DNA of 64,000 nucleotides from Polyodon spathula. Its lineage: Eukaryota > Chordata > Actinopteri > Acipenseriformes > Polyodontidae. This document shows positions 24,181 through 35,328 of this stretch, piece by piece. The position numbers and the translations under genes were made by a program. The notes under the pieces were generated by a model. It did not search any database and was not told where the DNA came from. It saw only the letters and a program-made list of their open reading frames with translations. The stretch lies in the NCBI RefSeq assembly GCF_017654505.1, contig NC_054537.1:78077118-78141117 (forward strand). Reading direction: 5' to 3'. How positions within the stretch are numbered: the stretch's first letter is position 1; each line of letters opens with the position of its first letter.

Positions 24181-24545
24181 TAGCGATCCGTGCATCTATG
24201 TAATTGTGTCTTGTGTGTGGTACTGTAATTCCCTGCAGTTGCTGGTCAACTGTTTGTGTTGATATGTAAATGTAGCCTGCAGGTGTGGTGCTTTCTGTGT
24301 CCCCCTGTAATTGGTTGTTGTTTGTCTGTGCCCATTGGTCCTGGTGTACGGCTGAGGACCAATGGGATGTGTGTAAGCTCCGGTGCCCAATTAGAATAAA
24401 GGAGTGGAGCTGCCCATTATGTGTGTGTTCTGAAAGCTAGTTACTGTTCAAAGATTGCAGTGAAGCAGACAGAGTAGTGGGCTCTGAGTAATTAAAACAA
24501 ATGATCTTGAGTCAAGCATGTTGGCTCCTTCCTTTCTTCACATTT
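24179..24545 (+). repeat. LTR-like unit (right end uncertain)
   Basis: It begins TGTAGCGATCC and has CCAAT-type boxes (CCCATTGG, ACCAATGGG). An AATAAAGG polyadenylation-like signal lies near 24395, and a GT-rich and then CT-rich stretch follows, ending around TTCTTCACA. This layout fits a Gypsy-type LTR. No target duplication was found, so the right end may be truncated. Confidence 0.4.
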
Positions 24546-24979
24546 TCTTTTTATTGTATTTTGTTTTTCACTAATTTTGAAATAAAGATTAATACAGTAG
24601 TTTGATATATCATCATGTTTTGTTATTAAGCAGTATTGTTTTATTTGTGCACTGTTTACTGTACAATGTTTTCTTGCTTAAATATTGACCACTTGACTAC
24701 TTGATTTATGGATTTGAAATATAAACTCAACAAATACAAGTATAGATACATAAATAAAAATTCCATTGGCTGTTTAAGTATGCAACTGTCAAAATTAGCT
24801 TGCCATTCACGAGTTGTTTCCAAGGCCCGAGCATCTGCCTCTCATGAAAATCTCTTGCCCTCGGAAACTTTTAGAATATCAACAGCAGCAGTTGAGGTAG
24901 GTTCCCTAACCTAATTTCTATAAAAACTTTTAAAAATGTTTTTAAAGGATTCTTTTTTTTTTTTAAATATGTTTCCCAT

Positions 24980-25653
24980 TGTCACAAGAAACTGCGGTTA
25001 ACTCTGGTCTACGTCCAGGAGGCGCTGGTAATCCCATGATGACACCACGTGTCACAAAGACGGCTGGAGTGGGGGACATCCGACCAGAAACAGGAACCAG
25101 GAAATAAACAAAGAGAGGTGGAGTTTGGTGGAGCTGAGCGAATGGTCTTAGACAGACAGAAAATAAAAGGTTGCAAGACAAACAAAACACAGGACATGGC
25201 ACTGGTAGCCAAAACAAAGAGATTAAACAAAACGGACTAACACTAAACAAACACAGTGATCTTCTATTTGAGCTATTACTATTATTATTCTTATAATTTG
25301 TATTACCTCTCCAATCCCATTCTCCACTCACCGAACACACAACTCAGAGTGAGTGAAAAAAAAAATGCAGCTTTTATGCAGCTGTACCGAGACTAGATTG
25401 ATAATCAATCATTCAGTTGGAGTCGCGGTATAACTGCACGTGAATTAATAAAGTGCAATTCCCCGTGCTCACATATTATTACTTTTTACTTGCACGTGAA
25501 GTGCTGTGCAATCCTCGTGCCTAAATACAAATATACATTTTAAACACTCGTGTTACACAGACCCGATTATATTCCGTGTACCAATGACTATACACCAACA
25601 TTAACACACAACATACAACACAAAATACGCACAGGAGCAGGCACTTTGCCACA
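24980..25653 (-). repeat. Solo LTR, 674 bp, target duplication CCCAT
   Basis: On the minus strand it starts TGTGGCAAAGTGCC and ends CTTGTGACA, with the 5-bp direct repeat CCCAT at 24975-24979 and 25654-25658. A CATAAAAG TATA-like box (minus strand, 25371-25378) sits mid-LTR. The terminal TG..CA, the length and the 5-bp duplication fit a Gypsy-type LTR left by recombination between two LTRs. It contains no coding region; the 125-residue minus-strand frame inside is fortuitous. Confidence 0.8.
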
Positions 25654-25658
25654 CCCAT

Positions 25659-26146
25659 GTATGTATTCTTGTGTTTTTTCTTCTATCCTTTCCTAATTAC
25701 AACTTCACATTTTAAGGTAGGTCTAGCTTATTTGAGATTTCTTCTAGGAATTTTTAAATTTAAGATGGATACATATGCAGTGGTAGTAGTTGTAAATAGA
25801 AAAGTGGGTAAACCGCTGTTTGGTGGAGTTGAACAGATAGAGTGAACAGATAAACATGACAAAAATTCAAACCACTTTACCACTGCAGAACACTCACACA
25901 CACACACTCAAACAGAACATGCAGTCCAATGGCCACACCCCTCTGCTCGCGCCACAGTTCTGACTGAGAGAGCTCTCAGCTGTCAGTCTCGGACGCAGCA
26001 ACACAACACAGATGCTCACGGTTAAAATATCTTCTCTTTAACCTAGCATTACAACAATAGGGGGGGATGTAAAACATGACAAATATTTGGAAACATATTT
26101 TCTATATTCACTGCAGTTCACCACAGGTACCCTCTAAGAAACATAT
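25659..26146. other. Unannotated DNA
   Basis: No gene was recognised. The more GC-rich part (25930-26080) has no distinctive structure. Confidence 0.45.
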
Positions 26147-26592
26147 TGTAGCGATCTCAGTTAACGCAGGCAGGCACATCACACAGGGCTAGGCAATCCA
26201 CACACAAGCGCAAACCCGGGACTTCTCACACAAAAGCACAGCGTGATACTGCTGTACAAAAGAGCCGGCTCCTTTGTAAGGAGGGTATATCGGGTTTATG
26301 TCTCTCTGAGTGATTACGTCACCTACCAGCCCTGCTGCTGCCTTCCCCCGTGCACGCTACACTCTCCCCTGCCAGCCTCTGCCCTGGACTTGCACACCAG
26401 AATACAGTCCGACAAGTGCGTGCCGGGGTACCTGTATCCCACTTCTCTGACACCATTGTAGTGATCTTGGTTAATGCAGGCAGGCGCATCACACAGGGCG
26501 AAACAATCCACACAGAGGTGGAGGGCGGGCACAAACCTGGGACCTCTCGCACTAAAGCATAGCGCCGATGCCGCTGCACAAAAGAACCAGCT
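26147..26592 (-). mobile_element. TRIM-like element: two short direct repeats, PBS-like site
   Basis: Two related copies in the same orientation, 26147-26270 and 26457-26592, flank only about 186 bp. Both start TGTAG-GATCT on the plus strand and share GCAGGCAGGC-CATCACACAGGG and CAAAAGA-CC-GCT. On the minus strand the right-hand copy ends CACTACA, then one base later TGGTGTCAGAGAAGTGGGAT (26436-26455). This closely resembles the primer-binding-site motif of the LTR element at 57.9-60 kb. It looks like a terminal-repeat retrotransposon in miniature, with no coding capacity. A tRNA-like head in the repeat leaves a SINE pair as an alternative. No clean target duplication was found. Confidence 0.45.
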
Positions 26593-26772
26593 GTGTAGGA
26601 CTTGATAGTTTATCTGTTGCATATGTGTGATAGCTATATAAGGTATTTTATAAAGATTTTACACAGCTATTTCACAGCTATTAGCTTAATAGAAGAAATA
26701 CAACACATTGATAAAAGCATGTTTTTCCTTCAGCAAAAGAGGCAAATGTCAAGGCTGGGGGTTGGGGTGGAT

Positions 26773-27329
26773 CCTTTTAAGTTTCTCCAAATAGGTTTAT
26801 TTCCAAATTTCCTTTCCAACACGTTTAAGCTGACAGGCATCACTTAAAACAGGAAGGAACCTGTTAAGAATGTGTCAATTGTATGATGACATGTCTGGCC
26901 TTGTTTCTGCAGTGTTTCATTACCAAGCAATGATAATGAGAAAGCATGTCCTGGCAATCTGAAAGCTTCTCTGCACATTTTACATAGGCTAATGATTACA
27001 TTAAGGAAGATTGAATAGTATTCCTTTCATAAGTAAAGAAGAGAAAACATTTCATTTGATCAGAAAAGGAATATGATTTAATCTTATTACAAGTTCATCC
27101 ATGTCTCAGCCTATACTGTTGACTCAAAAAAGAATCAGCCAAGATCATTGAGATTGTCAGAAGGCTTTCTCGTGACCATTGATTGGTACCGAAAAATGGA
27201 ATAAGCTGGAAATGTCATCATGCAATTAATACGTTTTTAACAGGTTCCTTTCCTTTTTAAGTGATGCCTGTCAGCTTACAACATGTTAAAGGGGGAGTTT
27301 GGAAATACTATTTGGAAAAGCTTAAAGGG
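26773..27329. mobile_element. Foldback element with about 92-bp inverted arms
   Basis: The left arm (26773-26865) and right arm (27239-27329) are inverted copies containing AGCTGACAGGCATCACTTAA and GGAACCTGTT. They agree over their whole length with scattered changes. The loop of about 370 bp has no coding signal. The innermost block AACAGG-AAGGAA-CCTGTT is itself a small palindrome. The superfamily is unknown. Confidence 0.75.
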
Positions 27330-28189
27330 TTTGCCTTCGCGGATTACGATTTGCTATACTTAATAACTACTTCAGAAAGAAATTTCTGTTTCTGCCATCT
27401 GGGCAGCTTCTAAACAAAACTCAGAAAAGCGGATTGGTGGGCTTCATTTATTGCACACAGTCAAAAGATATGATATTTAGCACATTTCATCACCTTTAAT
27501 AGTAATAGTTTTATAGTAGAAAGTGGCTGAAAAAACAATAAAACAATACTTGTATCTTTTAATCACGACACACTAACGATCCAAGCAGAAACTGCAATAG
27601 TAAAAAAAAAAATAATAATAATACAGAACAAATATCATTTCATATTAAATGTAAGAAATTAAATATTTCAGGGGAAAAATTGATTCTGTGAAGTAACCAT
27701 TTAATAAATATTGAGATATGTAATGTTTTCATACATAGGCCTGATTTGCAGATTGGACACTGGAGAATAGCATAGAGATAGAACAAGACGGAAAGTGGAA
27801 ATCAAAGAGAGAAGATGCAGTTTCTTAGGCAGAAAAGCTACTAGATTTGCAGCAGTAATCAGCAATTAAAATAAAGTTTTGGAATTTTATATTATTGGCT
27901 ACTGTATAATGCAATAACTATACTTGTGTAGAAATACAATTACAAAGACAATAAGACCATTTATTTACAAAAAAAAAAGTTTTTGAAAGTAGAAGGTTCC
28001 ACTCTGAATATCACCGTGAGCCTCTGCATTCACTTTCAATATGATATTAGATTAATCAATGCCAAGGTGAAAATAAAAACCCTAGAGCTTCCCCTTAGCT
28101 TGGAAGGTGGAAGTTATTCACAATGTTTCCATACTGTCCCAGTTTAAGGACTTAAATATCTGGTCACCTTATTCATATAGAAAGGTGAC
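27330..28189. other. Unannotated AT-rich DNA
   Basis: No gene or element was recognised. Confidence 0.5.
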
Positions 28190-28248
28190 TTCTAGGGGTC
28201 TAGAAGTGTATGTTGCCTAGGGCCCAGTGATGGGTTAATCCGGCCCTG
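28190..28248 (-). repeat. hAT-type terminal fragment
   Basis: Ends GGGTTAATCCGGCCCTG, the inverted form of the end at 21671, with GGGCCCAGTGAT inside. The adjacent DNA shows no transposase. Confidence 0.5.
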
Positions 28249-29067
28249 ACAGTGGCAGGGTTACAAGGGGAGCAGACCATATACAAATACTCTAAGGTTA
28301 TCAGAAAGCCAGCGGCATAGCCTCTGGCATTTAAGGCTGACCCAGCGTACAGTGCCAGAGAGCTGAAGTTGCCCCTCTATGACAATGAAAATTGAGGAAT
28401 AAATTAAAATCAATGGTAGACAATTGTTTTATTGTTTTTAATATACAACTCAGTTTGTTGATTTATTTAAGTTTTTTTTTTTTTTTTCCTGTGACATTTG
28501 TTAATTTTCTTGGTGGTTCTGTTCTAATATCAATGCAGGCCAACTGTATCCAGTTTTAAAAAGCTGGTCATGATTTTAAGAAGTTTAGAGTGCTATCTGA
28601 GTTGTAACTAGAAATGCTGTTTCCTATTTTACCTATTCTGTTGTTATTTATATAACTATGCAAGCTTCATAAAGGCAACTTATTTCTTATTCAACACATA
28701 CAAACTGTGTGGCAGTAGTGCTATGGGTGCTTTGAAGTCAAATAGACATGACCTACCTTTATATTTGACAAATTACCAGTAAAGGTAATTCCAGGATGGT
28801 AGCAATGTGTGCCAGGATTCTAGATTTGCCAGGTCTATCTGGGAGAAATGAAAAACAAAAAGGCTTGAGATCATCAGTATTAAAAAATAAGAGATGAGGG
28901 CTTCTACAGTGCAAAAAAAAAAAAAAAAAAAAAAAATTCAATTAGAAAACAACATACCTGTATATCAACTTAAATTGTCAAATTTATTGTAACATATTGT
29001 TGTGCTGCTAATAAGGATTTGCAGGATGGGTTAAAGGACACTATCAAAGATGAAGTGGCATAATTTA
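28249..29067. other. Unannotated DNA with a poly(A) run
   Basis: A 24-base A run lies at 28913-28936. Nothing else was recognised. Confidence 0.5.
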
Positions 29068-29985
29068 CCGTATTTACTCGAATTTCAGTTGCACTTTTGT
29101 GGCCAAGCAACTTGGATTCGAGGTTTTTAGTTAGGGTGCCAATTTACATTTGCGCATGGCAATTATTCTGGTGCGCTTGAACAAAACCAACTGTACACAG
29201 TACTGCCCACTACAGATATTGCTCTCGGTAATGTACTGGTATATAAAAATGGCTGCCCAGCAAACTTCATGAACATTTTTTAATGCAGCTTTTAAAAGAA
29301 AAGTAATTTCGTTTGCTGATGAAATGAGAAACTGCGGAATCTATGTGTCAGAAGATGTTGACTCAATCGAAAGGCAAATGAGAAACTGCGGAATTTATGT
29401 GTCAGAAGATGCTGACGCAATCGAAAGGCTATATAACACTAAACATTAGCAGTATAGTGCTTGTTGAAATGATCAACGCAGGTCCTGTTTCAAAATTATT
29501 TTATTTACATATCTTTCTTTCTCTATCTGGAGGAGCACAAGAAACAGGAGCATAAAGGTAATGACGGATTCTCCATCGCTCTCTGATTCACTAACTTATT
29601 CACTGTAATTATGGTCTGTGCCTGGTTTAACTATGGGAAACCCACTAGTGTAAACGCCAAAGTCCTAACTCAAACCTAAAATGAACTATACATTTCTGTC
29701 TTGGACTAATTTTGCTTTGCAAATTAAACAAACAAGGACAATAAAGCAGACCGAAATAAAATTCAAGGTAACTTTCCCAGCTGCTATAAACTGCAATGAC
29801 TGAAAGTACTGCACTGTACATATTTTCTTTTCCCATTTGCATTTGTAATATTGTAGGGTACGTACTCTGATGCTTTAGTGTACAGTAATACAATGTTACC
29901 TGCTGGCATCTAGACATTTAAAAAGTTATATAACTTAGTTATTGTGTTTTCTTTTTTATTCCGAGTTAAGTTAAATGTGACTTGT

Positions 29986-30016
<31 letters not shown>

Positions 30017-30078
30017 GGGTGTCCCTATTTGGGGTTGCGACTTGAATTAAGGGGCGACTTGAATTCGAGTAAACACGG
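29068..30078. mobile_element. Non-autonomous DNA transposon, pogo/Tigger-like ends
   Basis: The left end CCGTATTTACTCGAATT follows a TA. The right end AATTCGAGTAAACACGG is its inverted copy, followed by CA where TA would be expected. The interior holds a short transposase-like scrap, NAAFKRKVISFADE (about 29284-29325). It resembles the start of pogo-type DNA-binding domains, then is interrupted by a 54-bp tandem duplication. The rest is non-coding. Confidence 0.55.
29322..29429. repeat. 54-bp x 2 tandem duplication
   Basis: AAATGAGAAACTGCGGAAT starts at 29322 and again at 29376. The two copies differ at only a few positions and keep the reading frame (NCGIYVSED... repeated). Confidence 0.95.
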
Positions 30079-30200
30079 CAATTGCTGTTTTGATCATTTT
30101 TAGATCTATATTATGAATTTATTTTGAAATAAATGTTTATTTTGAAAAAAAATCAGTTCACCGAGAAAAAAATGAAAATCACCGAGGTGAAAATAGCAAG

Positions 30201-30236
<36 letters not shown>

Positions 30237-30237
30237 A

Positions 30238-30302
<65 letters not shown>
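30201..30302. repeat. Poly(A) followed by (AT)n
   Basis: About 34 A residues (30201-30234), then AT repeats to 30302. Confidence 0.95.
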
Positions 30303-30306
<4 letters not shown>

Positions 30307-30945
30307 AAAAGCAACTAACTTAGGAAAAGTGGGTGGAAGTTAGGCAGTGACAAAACAAAAAGTCACAGCTTGTCAATCTACCTGCCAGCAGTCACATCTG
30401 GATTGGCCAGAATCCAGCCTTTTGAAATATGTAGCACTGAGGCTAGTTTGGTATGAATACAGTTTTAGGAATCCTGGAGCAAATATTATGTGATTTTCAC
30501 AGTTTAAAAAGTAATGTTTTCTATAGGTCACAAAAAGCAATATAATTCTTTGTATCGTCTTGTTTTATTATCTGTTATTTTTTAAGTAAAATGTTTCTCT
30601 CATGCAGGAGTTGTCTTTAATTATAGGTAGTCATTTATCTGTCCTGCGTTGGTCAGCTGTATGAAAATCATGGTCGCCCCTGCGAAGACATAAGATGTGT
30701 AGGACTTGATAGTTTATAAAATATTTGTAGTAACTTCAGGATGGAGACATCATTAAACTACAAGGAGCCAGGATTTTTCAAAGATTGTTTAAATGAGCGA
30801 TTAGGTGGGATATAAACGTAAATGGAAGTTACCATTATTAAGGGCTGCTTAAGTAGCTTTATATTAACTGGTATGCACACATCGTGGACTCATGATAACA
30901 GTTTTTGTAGAGATGCCAGAAATGTACTGATCTTTAAAATAAACT

Positions 30946-31080
30946 GCAAAGTCTTTTTTTTTTTTTTTTTTACTATGCAAATACACCTTCTTAGCACACG
31001 ATTAACTCAGGTTAGGACTTGCAAAAGTCTTTTTTTTTTTTTTTTTTTTTTACCTTCTTAGCACACGATTAACTCAGGTT
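30946..31080. repeat. Local tandem duplication around T runs
   Basis: GCAAAGTC, a T run and then ACCTTCTTAGCACACGATTA (30946-31013) reappear as GCAAAAGTC, a longer T run and the same ACCTTCTTAGCACACGATTA block (31021-31080). The first copy has extra bases (ACTATGCAAATAC) after the T run. Confidence 0.9.
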
Positions 31081-31889
31081 TTTTCCTGTTTATAATTTGT
31101 AAGTCTGGCAGCACTTATGAAAAATGAGTAGACCGAGTGTATTATCAGCTGTAACTATTCATGGTTCAGGTACTGGCTGCTAAAATGGTAGATTTTTCTA
31201 TTACTTCAGACCCGTGCTGAATGACATTTACATAAAGCCTTACAAAATATATCAAAAATACATTCACCTTTGACAGCTGTAATACAGCAAAATGTTATTT
31301 TTCAAAATGTTTACTATGTATTTGTTAAAAAAAAAAAAAAATTTAAACAATATTTGATCATCGGTGAAGAAAACCTCAACTTGTATAACCACACACACAC
31401 ACAAAAAAAGCTGTATTCACAGTTTAAAAAGACAATGAAGGAACTAAACTTCTACACCAAAAGGGTAACATGAGTTAAATAACCTTTGTAATCTGGAATT
31501 ACTAGAATTATTACTGAAGATATTTTGAAAGTCTGTTGTCCTTTAACAGCTTTGTATTAAACAACAATAGGTTTAGTTTAATATAATATGAACACAGGGT
31601 TTCAATTTGTTCAATCACTTATCTAATCATAGTTGCCCAATTTTAAAAAGCTTTTGATCCAACAAGCTTTTAATGTATAATAATAAGAAATAAACAACTC
31701 TGGATGTTATTGTATTGGCTCCTTGGGCAAAGAGATTGTTTTACCAATGTGTATTATAGATATGGGCACATTGGTGGCTTAGAAACTCCAAATTCTCACT
31801 CCATTGTCATGAGAATGTGACGTAACACACACATATACACACAATCCTCACGCCATACGCAACGCGCGGCCAAACCGTGGGGTTTTTTT

Positions 31890-32005
31890 GCACGGAAACA
31901 TGTCCAAAAGCCGTACCTCATGTTCCTGAGACTTCAGCAGTGAAGATGTCGCTTGTGATGTAACCTCACGCAACTTTCCATTATACTGTAACTAAAAGCC
32001 GTACC
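31890..32005. repeat. Dispersed repeat, copy 2
   Basis: Matches the block at 6340-6460 in the same orientation, including GAGACTTCAGCAGTGAAGAT and TAACCTCACGCAA. The family is unknown. Confidence 0.6.
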
Positions 32006-32772
32006 AAGCAATTCTTTATTAACAACTGAGTTTTGATGAAAGTAGCCCTGGCAAGCTCTTTGGCCAAATAGGAAAAACAAGCATTATTGTAATTTGAGTC
32101 ATAAAATGACAGCGCTTTAGAGGTTATAAAAAATTGTGGCAAATTAAAAAAAATGCAGCCATTTGTAATAAATAAATAAACAAATAAATAACAAAGCTCT
32201 GCAAAGCACAGAAATATTTTTTCATCCTTTAAACTTTTGTTTTCTTTGTGTTTGGTCATCGGATAACTGATTGCTTTAGTCTAGACTTTTCTGTCCCTTA
32301 GCAATAAGATGCAATTCATTGTACACTAGCCTTAAATAGCATCTATAAATGGTACCTACCAAAGACAAAAAAGTCAAGTTTGTCCCGCAACATGTATTAA
32401 ATTAGCATAGAATTGTTGCCAGTGGTCTGCGGTTGCTGTGGGCTACTGACTGCATCAGACTTGAGCCACCATCTACTGCTGCGTTAAAGTAAAATATCTT
32501 AAATCTAATTCATTGAGCAAGATTTGTTCTAAAAGAACAAAAACACGAAGAAGAAAACAAAAAATGTTGTTCCCACAAACTCAGAGCTTAACATTATCTT
32601 GCTGCAAGACTTACATAACAAAGTTCCAGAAAGTCCTTGGTGGATTAACATCTAGTGAGAAATGTGTTGAACTCACATGAACTAACAGTACACTGGATCC
32701 CCACTAACAACAACAGCAAAAAATATATAACCATATTCTACTATTGACGGTCCCTGTGGAATTCAGATTCAG

Positions 32773-32775
<3 letters not shown>

Positions 32776-32824
<49 letters not shown>
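32776..32824. repeat. (ATT)n microsatellite
   Basis: About 16 triplets. Confidence 0.95.
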
Positions 32825-32826
<2 letters not shown>

Positions 32827-32946
32827 TATGTAGTGGGAAATGTAGGTAAGTAGGGTAGCCTATTGTAGATTTGCTAGCAGTATTTAGAAAAAGTTAAAAC
32901 CAGTAACCTAAAGTGCTGAATTTTAGCTCAGTACTTCAAATTTCAT

Positions 32947-32975
32947 ATAGTATAATATATATATATATATATTAT

Positions 32976-33007
<32 letters not shown>

Positions 33008-33051
33008 ATCAAAAAATGTTTAGCAAATAATGTAAGGATAGTATTCCTATC

Positions 33052-33091
<40 letters not shown>

Positions 33092-33145
33092 CCATATATA
33101 TATATAATATATATATATATGATATATATATTATATATTTATTTG
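32947..33145. repeat. Interrupted (AT)n cluster
   Basis: Two AT-repeat blocks separated by about 45 bases of unique sequence, with small inversions of phase (TATATTATAT). Confidence 0.9.
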
Positions 33146-34485
33146 CATTTGTGTAATGCTATGTTTGGGTTTTTGTTGTTTCTGGTGCTTTTTTATTGCA
33201 GTTTTTGGTGGCCAAATGAAGCAAGCTGCATGCACCTGTAGTGCTTCAATACAACCTAAAAACTTTATGGATATTCAGTTTAAGAAAGCTGTACAGTACC
33301 AGTGGTCACGCAATGACAAATTAGCACTCATTCAGAAACATTTAAATATACCCAGTTGTATTTTAATATTAATTTGGATATTTGCATTTGGAAAGAGAAG
33401 TTCTCTCCCTAAAAGAAAACTACAATGAAAACCCAAAAGGCACTACCAAAATAACATGAGAAAAAGGTGAGACTTATTTTTATTTTTCCATGGAACCCCT
33501 GTCATTGAGTCAGTTTGCAGTGGGGCAAAAGCTGTGCTAAATTTACATCATATACATTGACATTCAGTTTTACACTACCTTTCCAGTGGACATTTCTGAA
33601 CAATATGATGGTAGTTCAATTTAATTTGATAGAAACTAAATACACTGTATCCATCTCTGATGGGGAAAAAAATAACAACAATCCATGCTGTTTAAGTATT
33701 GAATCGGTTACGGCCTCTTTGCAATTGCACTTTTGTAAATGGCACAACATGTATAAATTAAATTGAACTTATTATCCCCGAAGGCTCAGGTCCATGACAG
33801 GAGTAACTATAGTCAGCGTGAATTATATGCAAGACAAGCAACAAATAAAAAAAACGTATACTGTCAGTAAAAAATATCTTATAAGCAGTATGGTGTGTGA
33901 AGTTCTAGGACCTTTGTTAAAATGATTTGTTAAGTTTCAATGTACTCTAGGTACTAAAATAATAAAAGGATGATCATTTTAATCAAGCATCATAAAAAAA
34001 CAAACACATTTAATTAGATTGTTTAACTTTTTTTCATTAGGCCAAGTGCCTGTTCTGTATGTTTTTCAGCTTAAGCCGAGGAAGAAGTGCACTTGTAATG
34101 ACAGGTAGAGACGGGTAAAGTGGTCAGAAAAGGTCTCAGTGGGTTAGGGTTAGGTCTCAATGGGTTTTATTGAGAAGTTCCCATGGATGTCAGTAAGAAC
34201 CTGACCAATATATGTCAGTCTGAGCTTAGTGGAGTGATACCCTTGAGTGTAACACCAAGTAAGTATAGAGGGCTGAATTAATAAATCTCTGACATGTTAT
34301 CGTACCAGTAATGTGTTTTACTGGTGCTTTTTTTATCTTATTCATAAAGCCACTTTAATGTGCCTTCATTGTTGGAACAGAATCTCCTGTGGCTTATTCA
34401 TAAAGGTGTAATGTCCCAACTACTAGACTGCGAAGTGTCCTTTATTTAGTGTCTCCTAATTTATGCCAGAATCAATATAATGATA

Positions 34486-35328
34486 CAGTTGTCCTGCGTT
34501 ATACTGCCCTCCTCGCATCCCGCCAGCTATTCTCTTTGAACAAATGTCACTAATATAAAAACAGGGCTATTTTTACCGTTATATCACCACCCGCCAACTT
34601 CTCATCCCAAGCAAACGTAAATATAAGCATTGTAGTTTCCCTCATTGTAGCGCCAGTGAAATAATCATGGCCAATTAAAACAACAAAGTTGTGCAGTTAA
34701 CCTTTGACTCGCTTTACTAATTCATTGTTAACTAAACGTTCATACCAATGTCATCAACACTCCTGCTCCCAAAGCAAAACAGAAAGTACAAATTGGCAAG
34801 TCAACCCAATCCTAATGTATAAAACAAATGGCTTACCTTGATGGAACAGGTCAATTTGTTTAACCTGAAAAAGGCTGACACAGTCTAAAATAAGTGACTT
34901 TTATAAACCACAGTAAATTTTTTTTTTTTTTTTTTAAAGTACAGTAAGAGGTTTGTTTGTTTACATGCAAGTTTTGCACAAATGAAGGCTGACAAACTAA
35001 AGCATCAGTTTTGTAAACAGCAGCAGATATATATAATATATATATATATATATTATATTTATAAAAAATATAGTGTTTGCCTATAGATATTCATTTTTTT
35101 TAACTGCTTGAAAATGAATGCTATTGAGCTTGAATTGGTTTGTGAAATAAATAGATGGCATCATTCAAAGGGGGATAGTATTCAGCAGGCTTACAGTTAT
35201 GCCACAAACAGTAAAGTGGAAACATAGAAGGTTGTGTGTATGTGTTTTGACCCTCAACATAGTGCCACCCTTGCTTATTGCCCATTTTTGCCCATGGCCC
35301 GACCTGGCGGTATAAAGAGGGTTGACTG
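34486..35328. mobile_element. pogo/Tigger-like non-autonomous element with TA duplications
   Basis: The left end CAGTTGTCCTGCGTTATAC followed by TGCC is matched in inverted form by GGCGGTATAAAGAGGGTTGACTG. TA lies on both sides (34484-34485 and 35329-35330). The GTTATAC-GCC motif is typical of Tigger/pogo termini. The 843-bp interior has no transposase and includes a short AT run near 35026-35053. Confidence 0.7.

Larger units (their letters stand above)
30303..34485. other. Unannotated AT-rich DNA with several simple repeats
   Basis: Contents are a local duplication (30946-31080), a dispersed repeat (31890-32005), an (ATT)n run (32776-32824), and AT runs at 32947-33007 and 33053-33145. A 90-residue plus-strand frame (33156-33428) starts with a hydrophobic stretch (LCLGFCCFWCFFIAVFGG), but nothing links it to a known family. 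No gene was called. Confidence 0.45.

Noticed and set aside
24963..25340. 125-residue minus-strand frame
   Set aside because: It lies inside a solo LTR with a clear target duplication.
21671..28248. A single 6.6-kb hAT element bounded by CAGGGCCGG ends
   Set aside because: The flanking octamers differ and no hAT transposase lies between, so two independent fragments are more likely.
33156..33428. 90-residue frame with hydrophobic start
   Set aside because: Downstream sequence has no domain. The frame is flanked by AT microsatellites and lacks promoter or splice support.
34141..34157. Telomere-like GGGTTAGGGTTAGG
   Set aside because: Only two units, with no array; expected by chance.
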